Below, piece after piece: positions 8,981-17,960 of a stretch of DNA of 64,000 bases. Location of the stretch: the NCBI GenBank assembly GCA_028693085.1, contig JAQUWC010000001.1, forward strand, positions 1-64,000, in the 5' to 3' direction. Source of the DNA: UBA5266 sp002411545 (GTDB taxonomy: Bacteria; Bacteroidota; Bacteroidia; Bacteroidales; WCHB1-69). The notes under the pieces are model-generated. The model had not been told where the DNA came from and did not search any database. It saw only the letters and a program-made list of their open reading frames with translations. Position numbers and translations under genes: made by a program. The stretch's first letter is position 1, and each line of letters begins with the position of its first letter.

Positions 8981-10108
8981 TTAATGTGATTCTGAAATAA
9001 CTTGTTCATGATGATGTTCTTCTATCGCCATGCCTATGTAGATAGAAGAAAGCAATGTAAATACATAAGCTTGTATAAAAGCAACCAGTAATTCAATTAC
9101 ACCCATGAATACGTAGAATAATACAGATGCTACAGAAACGCCATATCCTACAATGAAATTTGATTCGCCTAAAATAAATATCAAACAGATAAACCCTAAG
9201 GCAATAATATGACCGGCTGTAATATTAGCAAACAAACGAATCATTAAAACGATGGGTTTTGTAAAAACGCCTACCAATTCTACAATTGGCATTAAGGGAA
9301 GTGGAAATTTTAACCACCAGGGCACTCCGGGTGCATTCACTATATGTTTCCAATAATCTCTGTTTCCACTTACGTTGGTAATAACAAAGGTGCATAAAGC
9401 TAGCACAAATGTAACAGAAATATTTCCGGTTAAATTGGCTCCACCAGGGAAAAAGGGAATGAGGCCAAATAGATTATTAAAAAGAATAAAGAAAAATACC
9501 GTAAGAAGAAAAGGTAAATATTTTTCGTATTTTGGTCCTACCGAAGGTTTTACAATATCATCTCTTACAAATAATAAAAGGGGTTCTACAATTCGTGCTA
9601 CCCCTTTAGGGGCACCCATGCCGTTTTTGCGATAACTACGTGCAGCTGACAAGAAAATTAGCAATATGAAAAATATGCTAATAAAAAGGGAAAATACATT
9701 TTTTGTTATCGATAAATCAATAATAGAGGATGTGGTATCAATATTCCCTTGTTTATCTATTCTTACAATTTTTCCTTTTTTCGGTCCTTTTTCATGACAA
9801 ATGGAAAAATCTTTATAACTTTCATGACCATGATGAAAATTTGACGAACTAAAAACATGTAATTTGCCTTCATGAATTAATATTACAGGTAGGGGTATGA
9901 AAATATGTTTTTCACCTATTGTCATTATGTGCCATTCATAAGCATCAACCACATGTTCGATAATCGTTGAACCTGCATCAAAACGTTTTTTTGTAGTATC
10001 ATTCTCTGTCGAGGCTTGAACATTTGGAAGAGAAAATACAAATAAATTTACAATTACTGTAATTTGGAATATCTTATAAAGCGCTCTTAAATAATCACAT
10101 ATATGCAT
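8981..10108 (-). CDS. atpB: ATP synthase Fo subunit a
   Basis: The 375-residue stator subunit forms the proton half-channels. The C-terminal part has the family's helices, with the essential arginine at R291 in LMIRLFANITAGH and the conserved LVAFIQAYVFTLL at 341-353. The first 135 residues are an extension typical of Bacteroidota: an N-terminal hydrophobic segment (about 12-33) that may be a signal sequence, then a His-rich extracytoplasmic part (FHHGHES near 91). First gene of the atp operon; no atpI-like gene precedes it. Confidence 0.94.
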   Translation of the reverse strand: MHICDYLRALYKIFQITVIVNLFVFSLPNVQASTENDTTKKRFDAGSTIIEHVVDAYEWHIMTIGEKHIFIPLPVILIHEGKLHVFSSSNFHHGHESYKDFSICHEKGPKKGKIVRIDKQGNIDTTSSIIDLSITKNVFSLFISIFFILLIFLSAARSYRKNGMGAPKGVARIVEPLLLFVRDDIVKPSVGPKYEKYLPFLLTVFFFILFNNLFGLIPFFPGGANLTGNISVTFVLALCTFVITNVSGNRDYWKHIVNAPGVPWWLKFPLPLMPIVELVGVFTKPIVLMIRLFANITAGHIIALGFICLIFILGESNFIVGYGVSVASVLFYVFMGVIELLVAFIQAYVFTLLSSIYIGMAIEEHHHEQVISESH

Positions 10109-10285
10109 CTCAATATATAATATCTTATAATTTTTACAAAAAACTAAAGTAATAAATTTTTCATCAAAATAAATGCAATTTAAACAATTTTTAAAGAATT
10201 TATTTACAGTTCTAATATTTAATGCTTTATGATAATTTAAATTTTTCTATCATAAAAGTCATTGTAAACAATTCGAATGCTTTGA

Positions 10286-11404
10286 TTATTTGCTTGTATT
10301 TTTATATAAAGTGATGGTTATGGCATTAATTATCAATGCAAATGCTGAAAATCCAAAAAAGTATGCATATAAATCTTGGAAACGAGTGCCTTTTAGAATA
10401 ATATATTTTAAAATTTCCATAAAATGTGCAATAGGATTGACAATATTAACCGTTTGACCCCATGTTGGCATGCTATCGATAGGAGTAAATAAGCCACTCA
10501 ACAATATAAATATAATAAATAAAAACATCATTATGTACGTAGCTTGTACTTGGTTTTTTGAAAAAATCGAAACCACAAAGCCTAATCCTAACATACCTAC
10601 TAAAAATATAGCAGTAAATACTAATAATAAAAACACTGATCCTTGAATTGTAATATCAAATACTATATTCATGATTACTAACCCAATGCCAAATTCCAAC
10701 ATGCCTATTATCCAAAAAGGGATTAACTTACCACTAAAGAATTGCCATTTGGAAATGGGTGTTACATTCATTTGTTCGATAGTTCCTAATTCCTTTTCAC
10801 GAACAATATTTAAGGTCGAAAGCATACAACCTATCATAGATACTAAAACGGCTAAAATCCCTGGAACAAAAATGTTTTTATAATCCATTTTCTTATTAAA
10901 CCATCTACTTGTATACGGATTAATTTGAGTAGGTATATTCGAAATATTATATGTTTGTTTTTTAGTGATATGAACCATGTAATCACTTAAAAATTGTTGA
11001 ATATATGCAACGCCTATAGATGCTTTCATATTATTTACGGCATTAGCGGTAATCCCGATAGATGGGTTTTCTTGTCTGAATATTTTTTCTTCAAATTGAT
11101 TAGGAATTTCAATAATTAGATCGATTTTATCTTTTTTCATTTGTTTTTCAGCCTCTGGCTTTGTTTGAATAGCGTCATTGATTTTAAAATATTGACTCCC
11201 TTTCAATGTGTTTCTTATCTCTCTCGAAAAACTGGAATGATCATAGTCAATGATTGCTAACTGCAAACTTTTAATTTCCATGTCAGCTGAAAATGGGAAG
11301 ATAAATAAATATGCCAATGGAAGAATAGTAATCAAACGGGCTAATACCGGATTCCTAAATATCTGAATAAACTCTTTTTTAATTAGTATTAATATTGTTC
11401 GCAT
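10286..11404 (-). CDS. ABC-2 type transporter permease
   Basis: From the ATG at 11404 the product has 372 residues and begins MRTILILIKKEFIQIFRNP, the usual start of this family; an in-frame TTG 21 bases upstream is less likely. One N-terminal membrane helix is followed by a long extracytoplasmic region (about 45-180), then five helices including NIVREKELGTIEQMNVTP, the ABC-2 signature. It resembles YhhJ/YbhR half-transporter permeases that export drugs or lipids with an ATPase and an HlyD-like adaptor. Neither partner is next to it. The substrate is unknown. Confidence 0.85.
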   Translation of the reverse strand: MRTILILIKKEFIQIFRNPVLARLITILPLAYLFIFPFSADMEIKSLQLAIIDYDHSSFSREIRNTLKGSQYFKINDAIQTKPEAEKQMKKDKIDLIIEIPNQFEEKIFRQENPSIGITANAVNNMKASIGVAYIQQFLSDYMVHITKKQTYNISNIPTQINPYTSRWFNKKMDYKNIFVPGILAVLVSMIGCMLSTLNIVREKELGTIEQMNVTPISKWQFFSGKLIPFWIIGMLEFGIGLVIMNIVFDITIQGSVFLLLVFTAIFLVGMLGLGFVVSIFSKNQVQATYIMMFLFIIFILLSGLFTPIDSMPTWGQTVNIVNPIAHFMEILKYIILKGTRFQDLYAYFFGFSAFALIINAITITLYKNTSK

Positions 11405-11571
11405 GGCTTCGAAATCATGTAACAAAAACGTCTAAACATAGCTTTGAATTGTTCGGAATATACATTTACTTAAATATTGATGTATACTGTCTACATAGTG
11501 AAAATATTATTATTAAAATCTATATCAAAACAAAATTTAATTAAAGCTATTCCGTTTAATGGATATAAATG

Positions 11572-11579
11572 TAGTTTTG
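11572..11579 (+). promoter_or_regulatory. Promoter -7 box for the bifunctional nuclease gene
   Basis: TAGTTTTG fits TAnnTTTG and lies 18 bases before the ATG at 11598. Confidence 0.5.
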
Positions 11580-11597
11580 TATGCTAGATAATAATTT

Positions 11598-12161
11598 ATG
11601 ACAAAAGTTGAAATTAAAATTAATTATATTGCTGAATGGACAGACAAATCTGCACGTGTGTTGGTATTACAAACAAAAGACGAAACCGTTTCTTTTCCAG
11701 TAATCATATCTGATAATGAAGCGTTCAATCTGATTAAAGAAATTGAAAATCTTCAATTAAAACGCCCTCAAACACATGATTTAGTGTTTGATATTATGAA
11801 ACAATTTAATATTAAACTACATACAGTATACATTTATAATTTATTGGAAGGAATTTTTTATACTAAGATACAATGTTCTAACCAAGAAAAAAATATCGAG
11901 ATAGAATCTCGTATTTCCGATGCATTGATTTTAGCACTCAAGTATAATTGTCCGGTTTATATCGAAAATAGTATTCTGGAACAAGTAGGTATGCCAAAGG
12001 AAACAAAAGAAGATGAAACAGTATATGATAATACAAATAACTTATCATATAAATCCATAGAAGAACTCAAAGAGTTATTAGATGAAGCTATTGAAAATGA
12101 AAATTATGAATATGCTTCTTTGATACGGGATGAAATTAAACAAAAAGAAAATATTGATTGA
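11598..12161 (+). CDS. Bifunctional nuclease domain (DUF151) protein with UvrB/C motif
   Basis: The 187-residue protein has a DUF151/BFN domain in residues 1-135 (VLVLQTKDETVSFPVIISDN and SRISDALILALKYNCPVYIE are diagnostic). A C-terminal UvrB/UvrC motif covers about 150-185 (IEELKELLDEAIENENYEYA). This pairing is common in Bacteroidota. Plant BFN1 homologues have RNase and DNase activity; the bacterial role is not settled. It leads a tight rightward group, with DUF4271 starting 5 bases after its stop. Confidence 0.88.
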   Translation: MTKVEIKINYIAEWTDKSARVLVLQTKDETVSFPVIISDNEAFNLIKEIENLQLKRPQTHDLVFDIMKQFNIKLHTVYIYNLLEGIFYTKIQCSNQEKNIEIESRISDALILALKYNCPVYIENSILEQVGMPKETKEDETVYDNTNNLSYKSIEELKELLDEAIENENYEYASLIRDEIKQKENID

Positions 12162-12166
12162 GACAA

Positions 12167-13042
12167 ATGAATATACATCCATCTCAAAATGCAAAAAAAA
12201 CTTTTATTGTCGACAGCACACAGTACGTAATACCGGGCAATCCTCCGGCATTACATATTATGAATACCCAAACCTATGAAGAAAGCATCATACATACGGT
12301 TAAAAATAATATTTTATTTCAGCCGGATAAGGTCGATAATGATAATGATAGTGTTGACCTTCCCTTTCAACATACAACATCTAAACCGCTAAATATTACC
12401 GAAACATTTCGTACATCCCAATCTTTCGATTGGTTTTTTATTTCGTTTTTTTCCCTTTTTGTTATACTGTCTCTCATAAAAATACAATCTCACAAAACAT
12501 TCAATTTGAGTTTGCGTGGTGCTATAAACAAAAAATATGCTTCCGCTTTATCAAGAGAAGGCGATTTTTTCAAATCAAGTACATCTATTTTAATTTTTAT
12601 TTATTCCTGTTATGGAATCGCATTGATGTTATATGCGTTTACCTCTTCCTATATGAACATTAAAGTAGAACCACTCAAAATACTTTTAATCTTTTTACTG
12701 GTAACAGTATATATTTTATGTAAACTTATGTTGTTTTCATTTACAGCGGTTTTATTTAATATAAAACCTTTGGTTTCTAGATATATTCAACAAATTATAT
12801 TAATTGATTTTTATGTTGCCGTATTTATTTTTCCCTTGGCATTTATATATAACTACTTCCCTTTAAAAGGGATAGCCCTTTTTTCCATAGTTGTACTATC
12901 CATCATATTTATTTTCAGAATAATCAGAGGATTTTTAATATTTAGTGCCAAGTTTTTTATATATGAAAATTTTTTGTACTTTTGCACATTGGAAATTTTA
13001 CCTCTTTTGTTAAGCATAAAATTTTCAATAAATTATTTATAA
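12167..13042 (+). CDS. DUF4271 membrane protein
   Basis: From the ATG at 12167 the product has 291 residues; a TTG at 12158 overlaps the previous stop and is less likely. The first 80 residues are soluble and polar. Seven or so hydrophobic segments follow from about residue 85 to the end. DUF4271 proteins regularly precede hemD and rnpA in Bacteroidota, which supports the assignment. The function is not known. A TACTTTTG promoter-like box lies inside the 3' end at 12977. Confidence 0.8.
   Translation: MNIHPSQNAKKTFIVDSTQYVIPGNPPALHIMNTQTYEESIIHTVKNNILFQPDKVDNDNDSVDLPFQHTTSKPLNITETFRTSQSFDWFFISFFSLFVILSLIKIQSHKTFNLSLRGAINKKYASALSREGDFFKSSTSILIFIYSCYGIALMLYAFTSSYMNIKVEPLKILLIFLLVTVYILCKLMLFSFTAVLFNIKPLVSRYIQQIILIDFYVAVFIFPLAFIYNYFPLKGIALFSIVVLSIIFIFRIIRGFLIFSAKFFIYENFLYFCTLEILPLLLSIKFSINYL
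12977..12984 (+). promoter_or_regulatory. Possible internal promoter for hemD-rnpA
   Basis: An exact TACTTTTG box lies inside the DUF4271 gene 92 bases before the hemD start. It matches the -7 boxes seen at intergenic promoters in this window. Confidence 0.4.
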
Positions 13043-13076
13043 TCAATAAAGTGTTTAATGTTTAATTAACTCTGCC

Positions 13077-13835
13077 TTGAAAATAAAAAATATACTTTTT
13101 TCACAAAATCCTCCAACCGATTTCGATAAAACGCCTTATGCCAAATTATCGAACAAATATAATATTAAAATTGATTTTTTTAAATTTTTTCAGATAGAGG
13201 GTTTATCAGCAAGTCAATTTCGAAAAAACAGAATCAATCCATGTGAGTATACTGCCTTCATTTTCACAAGTAAAAATGCTATAGATCATTTTTTTGCCAT
13301 TTTGAAAGAAAATAAAATGCAGCTTTCCATCGACATAAAATTCTTTTGCATCAATGAATCAACAGCCCATTATTTACAAAAATATATTGTCTATCGCAAA
13401 CGTAAAATATTTTATGCTAACGGAACAGCAAAAGAATTGGTAAAAATTTTAGAAGATAATTCATCAGAGAAATTTTTACTTCCTTGTTCATTGGAATCTT
13501 CTGTGAATCCGCTTATTTCGTTATTAAACGAAAAGAAAATCAACTATAAAAAAGCGGAGGTGTTTCAAATTGCAATGGCTGATTTACAAAATATCAATAT
13601 AGAAAACTATGATATGATTGTATTTTTTAGTCCTTTTGGTATTCAATCTCTCAAATCGAATTTTCCAAATTATCAACAAGGAGAAACCACCATAGCCGCA
13701 TTAGGCCATCAAGTACTAGAAGCTGCTGAAAATGAAGGAATAAAAATTCAAATTATGGCACCTACACCCGAACATCCATCCATTTTTACGGCAATAGATG
13801 ATTTTTTGCAAAAATTAAATGGAAAAAATAAATAA
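13077..13835 (+). CDS. hemD: Uroporphyrinogen-III synthase
   Basis: The 252-residue HemD-family protein would close hydroxymethylbilane to uroporphyrinogen III in tetrapyrrole synthesis. The pattern is typical of the Bacteroidota form: KIKNILFSQNPP at the start, YTAFIFTSKNAIDHFF near 58, and DMIVFFSPFGIQSL near 180. The start appears to be TTG at 13077, because no in-frame ATG or GTG exists between the preceding stop (13056) and the conserved N-terminus. rnpA follows after 2 bases. HemD sequences diverge strongly, so context carries part of the call. Confidence 0.85.
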   Translation: MKIKNILFSQNPPTDFDKTPYAKLSNKYNIKIDFFKFFQIEGLSASQFRKNRINPCEYTAFIFTSKNAIDHFFAILKENKMQLSIDIKFFCINESTAHYLQKYIVYRKRKIFYANGTAKELVKILEDNSSEKFLLPCSLESSVNPLISLLNEKKINYKKAEVFQIAMADLQNINIENYDMIVFFSPFGIQSLKSNFPNYQQGETTIAALGHQVLEAAENEGIKIQIMAPTPEHPSIFTAIDDFLQKLNGKNK

Positions 13836-13837
13836 GC

Positions 13838-14254
13838 ATGAAATTATATAAGTTCTCTAAAAAAGAACGCATTTATACTTATGCTGATTTTCAAAAAATA
13901 ATAAAAAAAGGGGGTGTTTTTTTTTGTTATCCTTTTCGTTGCATGTATGTTACCTCTCCTGCAGATAAATTTGAAATGAAAGTAGCCTTGTCAGTATCGA
14001 AAAGAAATGTTAAACTCTCCGTGGATAGAAACAGAATCAAACGAATGATTCGCGAAGCCTATCGTTTGCAAAAAAATGAAATTCTTACAACACACCTACA
14101 TCTTAAAAAGGAAATTTTAATTTTGCTCATTTATATCGAAAAAAAGGAAATTCCATATACAATACTTCAAAAACAACTTAATATATTATTAAATAGACTT
14201 ATAAAAATCAATCTTAAAAATGATGTTAAAAATATAATGATTAGTAATAATTGA
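13838..14254 (+). CDS. rnpA: Ribonuclease P protein component
   Basis: The 138-residue basic protein binds the RNase P RNA in tRNA 5' maturation. The family signature is clear: VALSVSKRNVKLSVDRNRIK (about 50-69) followed by RMIREAYR. The hallmark RNR (here DRNRIKR) is present. It starts 2 bases after hemD. The RNA partner rnpB is not in the window. Confidence 0.93.
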   Translation: MKLYKFSKKERIYTYADFQKIIKKGGVFFCYPFRCMYVTSPADKFEMKVALSVSKRNVKLSVDRNRIKRMIREAYRLQKNEILTTHLHLKKEILILLIYIEKKEIPYTILQKQLNILLNRLIKINLKNDVKNIMISNN

Positions 14255-14268
14255 TTGATTATTTATGT

Positions 14269-14276
14269 TATATTTG
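14269..14276 (+). promoter_or_regulatory. Promoter -7 box for secDF
   Basis: TATATTTG fits TAnnTTTG; TTG triplets at 14251 and 14255 could serve the -33 element. The secDF ATG is 61 bases downstream, giving a leader of about 55 bases. Confidence 0.55.
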
Positions 14277-14337
14277 CACCCTTAGATTTATTAAAAATAA
14301 ATAATTTATAATTTACTTATAATTAAATTACTAAAAA

Positions 14338-17300
14338 ATGCGAAACAAAGGTTTTATTTTATTTCTTGCCATAACTTTAGGAATTATTTGCATATATTCT
14401 CTTTCATTTACTTATTGCACACGAAATGTTGAGAATAAATCAAAGAAATATGCGGCAGATATTCCAAATAAAGAAACATTATTAGCTCAAGCAGAAGGCA
14501 ACCCTTTTATCGAAACGTATTTATTAGACTCCGTTTATAAAGCACGTGAAAACGAATACCTTCAAAAAATGTCCGATTCAGTGGTTTATAATTTATTAGT
14601 TGCTAAATGGACATATAAAGAATGTAAAGAATTAGAGTTAAACTTAGGTCTTGACCTCAGAGGCGGGATGAACGTTATGTTAGAAGTCTCAGTACCTAAC
14701 ATCATTACGTCATTAGCCGGCAACGGAGCTAAGGATTCTCTTTTCGTGAAAACGATGCGATTGGCTACCGAAAAGCAAAGACGCTCACAAGCTGATTTTA
14801 TTACGCTATTTGAAGAGTCATTCAAAGAAGTAGCCCCTCAAAATGCTAGATTATCAACCATTTTCCGCAAATTAGAGCTTTCTCAAAATAATCCTACCAA
14901 CGAAAATGTAATTAAAGCCTTACGCGAAGAAACAGAAGCTGCTTTGAGCAATACATTCATGATATTACGTACTCGTATCGACAGGTTTGGTGTAACTCAA
15001 CCCAATATACAACGCTTACCTCAATCGGGACGTATCATGATTGAACTTCCCGGAGTTAAGGAGCCCGAACGTGTGAGAAAACTTTTACAAGGTTCGGCAA
15101 ATCTTGAGTTTTGGAAAACCTATGAGTTTTCTGAAATACAAGATTATTTTGTGCAAATCAACGATCGCTTGGCCGAAATCAAAGCCGTAGAAAAAGAAGG
15201 AACAGAAAATGATAGCAATTTAATCGACACCAATGATTTGTTTGCAAATACGATTGATACTACCGATACCACATCCTTAGCTTCGGAAAATAATTTGTCA
15301 GATACTTCTTTCTCGCTAAGCGAAACAGGTGCTTCAACTCCCGATGGACAAATGACAGTAGAAGAACAAGCCGAAAAGTATCCTTTGTTTGCTATCTTAT
15401 ATCCCAATGATAGAATTTCCGATGACGGTAAGTTAGGTCCTCTGGTGGGATATACCCATGAAAAAGATACAGCTGAAGTGAATCGTATTTTTAATCTACC
15501 TTGGGTTAAATCCTTACTGCCTCAAGATTTACGATTGGTATGGCATGCTAAAACCGGCAAAGACAAATCGCCCGTTCATCAATTAATCGCGTTAAAAGCC
15601 GTAGGTGAAAAAGGATCTGTCTTAGATGGAAGTGTCGTTGTGGATGCCCGTCAAGATTTTAACGAAAGAGCCGGCAATGAGATCAGCATGACTATGAACG
15701 CCAACGGGGCTAAAATGTGGAAAAAAATTACCGAAGAAAACATAGGAAACAGCATTGCCATAGTTTTAGACAATTTGGTGTATTCCTATCCGGTTGTGAA
15801 CGATGTAATTCCCAACGGTCGTTCCTCCATTACCGGTGCGTTCTCTTTGGAAGAAGCAAAAGATTTAGCCAATTTATTAAAAGCCGGTAAATTACCTGCT
15901 CCTGCTGTTATCGTTTCCGAAGAAATCGTCGGACCTACGCTTGGAAAAGAATCTATCCATGACAGTATGATTTCATTTTTGGTTGCATTTTGTTTGATTC
16001 TCTTATATATGATCTTCTTTTATAATAGGGCAGGAATTGTTGCAGGGATAGCTCTTATTTTAAATTTTTTGATCGTGATGGGATGTATGACTTCCTTGGG
16101 TGCCGTCTTAACTTTACCGGGTATTGCGGGGATGGTGCTTTCTTTAGGGATGGCAGTCGATGCGAATGTTATTATTTATGAACGTATTCGTGAAGAACTT
16201 CGTGCAGGGAAAGGGTCGCGTTTAGCAATTGCCGACGGTTTTAAAGCTGCTTATTCAGCTATCATTGATGGTAACCTTACCACTATTCTTACGGGTATAA
16301 TACTCTTCATTTTTGGGTCAGGTCCAGTACAAGGTTTTGCCGTTACCTTAATTATTGGGATTATTTCATCCATGTTTACAGCTATCTTCGTTTCGCGACT
16401 TATTTTTACTTGGTTATTAGATCACAATAAAGCTATTACTTATAGTAACACTATTACAGAGAAAATATTTACCAATTTACACTTTGATTTTATCGGTAAA
16501 CGTAAAATATTTTATGTTTTATCATGTGTCATTTTAGGAATAGGAGTTGTTTCTTTGTTTGTTAAAGGATTGGATTATGGTATTGATTTTACGGGAGGAC
16601 GTAGCTACACCGTTCGTTTTGATCAAGCAGTCAAAGCTGACGAAATCCGTGAAAGTTTAACCAAATCCTTTGATGGTGTCGCTCCTGAAGTAAAAACCTT
16701 CGGTTCAGATAAGCAAATGAAGATTACCACTAATTGGCGTATTGACGAAAATAGTTCAGAAATTGATTCTATTGCGGAACAAAAACTTTACGAAGGATTG
16801 AAACCTTTCTTTAAAACAGAAGTTAGTAAAAAAGATTTTGGTGTCCAAAACCAAAGTGTTGGGATTATCAGTGCCTTGAAAGTAGGTGCTGTTGTTTCCA
16901 GAGATATAACAAGAGGCGCTATATTGTCTGTTTTCTTTGCATTAATAGGTATTTTTATTTATATAGCCTTCCGTTTCCGTAACTGGAGATTTGCTTTGGG
17001 CGGCGTGCTTGCTTTGGGACATGACACCCTATTCACAATTGGAATGTTCTCAATTTTCCATGGGATTTTCCCTTTTACCATGGAAGTTGACCAAAATTTT
17101 ATCGCAGCTATTTTAACAATCATCGGATTCTCCATAAACGATACTGTAATTATTTTTGACCGTATCCGTGAATATAAAACATTGTATCCTAAACGAGGGT
17201 TAAGAGACAATATTAATCAAGGGATTAATAGTACTTTGGGACGTACAATCAATACCTCAGGTATTGTTTTTCTAACAGTGCTTGCTATATTTATCTTTGG

Positions 17301-17448
17301 TGGCGATGTGCTACGTGGATTTATTTTTGCTTTAATGATGGGGATTGTTATCGGTTCTTATTCAACCATCTTTATTGGAACTCCGATAGCTTATGATTTT
17401 GATAGGCACAAACATGACAATGAAGAGCCTGCACTAAAAAAAGCATAA
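14338..17448 (+). CDS. secDF: Fused protein translocase SecDF
   Basis: The 1036-residue membrane protein uses the proton motive force to help SecYEG export. The SecD half begins with one membrane helix (about 6-24), then LNLGLDLRGGMNVMLEV (102-118), a large periplasmic domain, and a cluster of helices from about 540 with GMAVDANVIIYERIREE. The SecF half starts near 720, with GLDYGIDFTGGRSYTVRF near 745 and FSINDTVIIFDRIRE. Fusion into one chain is usual in Bacteroidota. An Asp/Thr/Ser-rich insertion at about 290-335 lies in the periplasmic part. A terminator follows. Confidence 0.97.
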   Translation: MRNKGFILFLAITLGIICIYSLSFTYCTRNVENKSKKYAADIPNKETLLAQAEGNPFIETYLLDSVYKARENEYLQKMSDSVVYNLLVAKWTYKECKELELNLGLDLRGGMNVMLEVSVPNIITSLAGNGAKDSLFVKTMRLATEKQRRSQADFITLFEESFKEVAPQNARLSTIFRKLELSQNNPTNENVIKALREETEAALSNTFMILRTRIDRFGVTQPNIQRLPQSGRIMIELPGVKEPERVRKLLQGSANLEFWKTYEFSEIQDYFVQINDRLAEIKAVEKEGTENDSNLIDTNDLFANTIDTTDTTSLASENNLSDTSFSLSETGASTPDGQMTVEEQAEKYPLFAILYPNDRISDDGKLGPLVGYTHEKDTAEVNRIFNLPWVKSLLPQDLRLVWHAKTGKDKSPVHQLIALKAVGEKGSVLDGSVVVDARQDFNERAGNEISMTMNANGAKMWKKITEENIGNSIAIVLDNLVYSYPVVNDVIPNGRSSITGAFSLEEAKDLANLLKAGKLPAPAVIVSEEIVGPTLGKESIHDSMISFLVAFCLILLYMIFFYNRAGIVAGIALILNFLIVMGCMTSLGAVLTLPGIAGMVLSLGMAVDANVIIYERIREELRAGKGSRLAIADGFKAAYSAIIDGNLTTILTGIILFIFGSGPVQGFAVTLIIGIISSMFTAIFVSRLIFTWLLDHNKAITYSNTITEKIFTNLHFDFIGKRKIFYVLSCVILGIGVVSLFVKGLDYGIDFTGGRSYTVRFDQAVKADEIRESLTKSFDGVAPEVKTFGSDKQMKITTNWRIDENSSEIDSIAEQKLYEGLKPFFKTEVSKKDFGVQNQSVGIISALKVGAVVSRDITRGAILSVFFALIGIFIYIAFRFRNWRFALGGVLALGHDTLFTIGMFSIFHGIFPFTMEVDQNFIAAILTIIGFSINDTVIIFDRIREYKTLYPKRGLRDNINQGINSTLGRTINTSGIVFLTVLAIFIFGGDVLRGFIFALMMGIVIGSYSTIFIGTPIAYDFDRHKHDNEEPALKKA

Positions 17449-17464
17449 GTTTTTTTAGATACAT

Positions 17465-17497
17465 AAAAAAGGATTGTCAAAAACAATCCTTTTTTTT
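17465..17497 (+). terminator. Intrinsic terminator after secDF
   Basis: GGATTGT (17471-17477) pairs with ACAATCC (17483-17489) around a 5-base loop, followed by eight T. The A-run before the stem extends the pairing. Confidence 0.9.
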
Positions 17498-17634
17498 ATA
17501 TTTCTAATTTGTTTTCAGAGGCATACATATACATTCAATCCTTGTAAGCGTTGATTTTATGGGGTAAAAAAGGAATAATATTCTATACAGATTCAATATA
17601 TTGGGATAGGATGAAAATATGTTGGGATAGAATT

Positions 17635-17658
17635 TCGTTTGGGTGCGCACCCAAACGA
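17635..17658. repeat. 24-bp perfect palindrome, left border of the gap
   Basis: The core TTTGGGTGCGCACCCAAA is extended to 24 bases (TCG before, CGA after) with perfect two-fold symmetry. The same 24-mer recurs at 17759-17782, and the core recurs at 62046 and 62111. It is far more GC-rich than its surroundings. Confidence 0.9.
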
Positions 17659-17758
17659 NNNNNNNNNNNNNNNNNNNNNNNNNNNNNNNNNNNNNNNNNN
17701 NNNNNNNNNNNNNNNNNNNNNNNNNNNNNNNNNNNNNNNNNNNNNNNNNNNNNNNNNN
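17659..17758. other. Assembly gap (100 N)
   Basis: Exactly 100 N stand between two identical palindromes. The round number suggests a placeholder of unknown true length. ORFs running through it are meaningless. Confidence 0.98.
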
Positions 17759-17782
17759 TCGTTTGGGTGCGCACCCAAACGA
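17759..17782. repeat. 24-bp perfect palindrome, right border of the gap
   Basis: Identical over 24 bases to the copy at 17635-17658. Identical copies on both contig ends suggest that assembly broke inside or between repeat units. Confidence 0.9.
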
Positions 17783-17960
17783 TTTTCTATAAGGATTCGT
17801 TTTAGTGCTATGCTGTAAAATTTTGATTCAGATAAGTCTTATCAATTACCTTATGTGTGTCGGTGTTGCTTTTATGTTTTTTAATCTTTGCTATAAATCA
17901 TGTGCTTACTCCTACTAACAATAAGCTTTATAGTAATATATATTCCGTTTGGCTGGAAGC

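Larger units (their letters stand above)
17498..17960. other. Intergenic region with assembly gap and palindromes
   Basis: Besides the two palindromes and the 100-N gap, the left side has a near-direct repeat TTGGGATAG (17601 and 17622). The right side has AATAAGCTT (17920-17928) facing AAGCTTATT (17957-17965), a weak hairpin at the lpxH stop. I saw no coding sequence. Confidence 0.6.

Noticed and set aside
17551..17805. ORFs that run through the N gap on both strands
   Set aside because: They consist mainly of N codons and palindrome sequence and have no coding character.
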